A DNA stretch of 64,000 nt from Variovorax sp. 679 (GTDB taxonomy: Bacteria; Pseudomonadota; Gammaproteobacteria; Burkholderiales; Burkholderiaceae_C). This document shows, in pieces, positions 62,722 through 64,000 of this stretch. The notes under the pieces were generated by a model. The model had not been told where the DNA came from and ran no database searches. It saw only the letters and a program-made list of their open reading frames with translations. Made by a program: the position numbers and the translations under genes. Location of the stretch: positions 310,001 through 374,000 of the forward strand of contig NZ_RXFS01000008.1 of NCBI RefSeq assembly GCF_003952185.1, given 5' to 3'. Positions within the stretch are counted from its first letter, which is position 1; each line of letters starts with the position of its first letter.

Positions 62722-64000
62722 ACACCACCGTTCTGGACGCCGCCGCCGAGCCGCGAAGCCCCGCGCCGGTTCGCGCACCGCAGCGCGCCGTGCCCGCACC
62801 GGCTCCCGCCAACGGCGACTACTCGCACTTCCGCGTCGTGCCGGCCCGCTACCCGGCGCGCACGGCCGGCACCGTCTTCGCGCTGCTGGTCATCGGCATC
62901 GTGCTGCACTCGACGCTCACCAATCCGCGCTGGGGCTGGGGCGTGTTCGCGCAATGGTTCTTCGCCGAGCCGGTGCTCGCGGGCCTGGGCCGCACGCTGC
63001 TGCTGACAGCGCTGGGCGCGCTGCTGGGCTTCTTCTTCGGCACAGCCCTGGCACTGGCGCGGGTGTCGCGCTCGCCGCTGCTGGAGCGGCTCGCATGGGT
63101 GTTCACCTGGCTCTTCCGCTCGGTGCCGGTGATCGTGCTGCTGCTGATCATCAACAACCTCGGCTACCTGTACGAGACGGTGACGCTGGGCATTCCGGGC
63201 ACCGACGTCACCTTCTTCTCGTACCCGACCACGCAGCTCATCAGCCCCTTCGTGGCGGCGCTGCTGGGCCTCACGCTGAACCAGGCCGCCTTTGCATCGG
63301 AGATCGTGCGCGGCGGCATTCTCTCGGTGGAGCAGGGGCAGCTCGAGGCGGCGGCGGCGCTGGGGCTGTCGCGCACGCGGCAGTCGTTCCGCATCGTGCT
63401 GCCGCAGGCGATGCGGACCATATTGCCCACCGCCTTCAACGACATCATCGGGCTGGCCAAGGGCACGTCGAACCTCTACATCCTGGCGCTGCCCGAGCTG
63501 TTCTACACGATCCAGATCATCTACCGGCGCAACCTGGAAGTGATTCCGCTGCTGATGGTGGCGACGGTGTGGTACCTCATCATCCTCACGGTTCTGTCGG
63601 TAGTGCAGCACTACGTGGAGCGGCATTTCTCGCGCGGCGCGCTGCGCAATCCACCGAACTCCTGGCTTGGCTGCGTGGTGCGCGGGCTGTGGCGCTCGAA
63701 GGCACCGACAGCGGTGCCGGTGGCCGAGGCGCCTGCCGCCGATGCCCCCGCGCAGGTGCCGCGTTGGACCGATCCGCTCACGCAGGGCGGCGAGGTCACG
63801 ATCCACGGCGTGTCGAAGAGCTTCGGTGCGCTCAAGGTGCTCGACAACGTGACGCTGACGGCGCCGCAGGGCAGCGTGACGGTCATCCTCGGCCAGTCGG
63901 GTTCGGGCAAGTCGACGCTGCTGCGCGCCATCAACCACCTGGAGCGCGTGGACGACGGCTTCATTGCCATCGACGGCGAGCTCATCGGCTACCGCCGCGA
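62718..64000 (+). CDS. Amino-acid-type ABC transporter permease-ATPase fusion (partial)
   Basis: The frame starts at ATG 62718 (ATGA overlap) and is open to the window end, giving 427 codons. An Ala/Pro-rich N-terminus precedes about six membrane helices. It has FRSVPVIVLLLIINNLGYL and the EAA loop AAAALGLSRTRQSFRIVLPQ of the HisM/GlnP type. After a linker near residue 340 a second domain begins: VTIHGVSKSFGALKVLDNVT and Walker A LGQSGSGKSTLLRAINHLER. Single-chain permease-ATPase fusions occur in the polar amino acid uptake family. The rest of the ATPase and any binding protein lie beyond 64000. Confidence 0.9.
   Translation, partial: MNTTVLDAAAEPRSPAPVRAPQRAVPAPAPANGDYSHFRVVPARYPARTAGTVFALLVIGIVLHSTLTNPRWGWGVFAQWFFAEPVLAGLGRTLLLTALGALLGFFFGTALALARVSRSPLLERLAWVFTWLFRSVPVIVLLLIINNLGYLYETVTLGIPGTDVTFFSYPTTQLISPFVAALLGLTLNQAAFASEIVRGGILSVEQGQLEAAAALGLSRTRQSFRIVLPQAMRTILPTAFNDIIGLAKGTSNLYILALPELFYTIQIIYRRNLEVIPLLMVATVWYLIILTVLSVVQHYVERHFSRGALRNPPNSWLGCVVRGLWRSKAPTAVPVAEAPAADAPAQVPRWTDPLTQGGEVTIHGVSKSFGALKVLDNVTLTAPQGSVTVILGQSGSGKSTLLRAINHLERVDDGFIAIDGELIGYRR

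Overview
The window is about 67% GC and gene dense, with short gaps and many stop/start overlaps (ATGA, GTGA, TGATG). Gene content and protein style point to a beta-proteobacterium of the order Burkholderiales, family Comamonadaceae, most probably Variovorax or a close relative. That assignment is an inference from the sequence, not a database match. I saw no rRNA, tRNA, CRISPR array, insertion sequence or prophage, so this looks like ordinary chromosome with several accessory metabolic islands.

Layout. 1-2510: end of guaB, a Phd/VapC-type toxin-antitoxin pair and guaA, so the pair sits inside the usual guaBA unit. 2519-5645: a terminator, an outer membrane beta-barrel protein, a 2',5' RNA ligase family protein, RidA and DUF72. 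5708-9147: a histidine kinase, a FixJ-type regulator, an exported HbpS/GlcG-like protein and an exported ankyrin protein, all co-oriented. 9201-12141: a PaiB-like protein, a small membrane protein, TadA fused to an incomplete alpha/beta-hydrolase domain, and LdcA with a histidine-rich tail. 12204-14325: a small unknown gene, a cyclase-FHA protein and a Pro/Tyr-rich exported protein. 14531-18985: an exported DUF1800/DUF1501/unknown/CAP cluster.

18995-27619 (minus strand): one long sugar-acid operon with a FadR-type regulator, two paralogous periplasmic binding proteins, a zinc polyol dehydrogenase, two permeases and an ATPase of the polar amino acid type, a D-mannonate dehydratase and a fructuronate reductase. 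The enzymes fit L-gulonate -> D-fructuronate -> D-mannonate -> 2-keto-3-deoxygluconate. 27708-34283 (minus): a five-gene signalling operon with a triple-receiver hybrid kinase, CheR, CheB, a receiver-kinase and a stand-alone receiver. 34411-36769: a near-perfect LexA box in front of a helicase that carries an N-terminal nuclease-like motif. 37035-39620: a GH16 lipoprotein, an AlkB-family dioxygenase and DUF4304.

39632-47806: a divergent LysR regulator and a minus-strand operon with a C45-family N-terminal-nucleophile hydrolase, an esterase and a complete peptide-type ABC transporter. 47918-51887: a small basic protein and bioAFD. 51870-58806: two aldo/keto reductases, an AraC regulator, a cyclopropane fatty acid synthase-like enzyme, an MFS exporter and a GNAT. 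59179-64000: a small kinase, then two flavin-dependent monooxygenases, a GNAT acetyltransferase and an amino-acid ABC permease-ATPase fusion cut by the window end. That last set resembles the alkyl-cysteine salvage operons of Bacillus subtilis.
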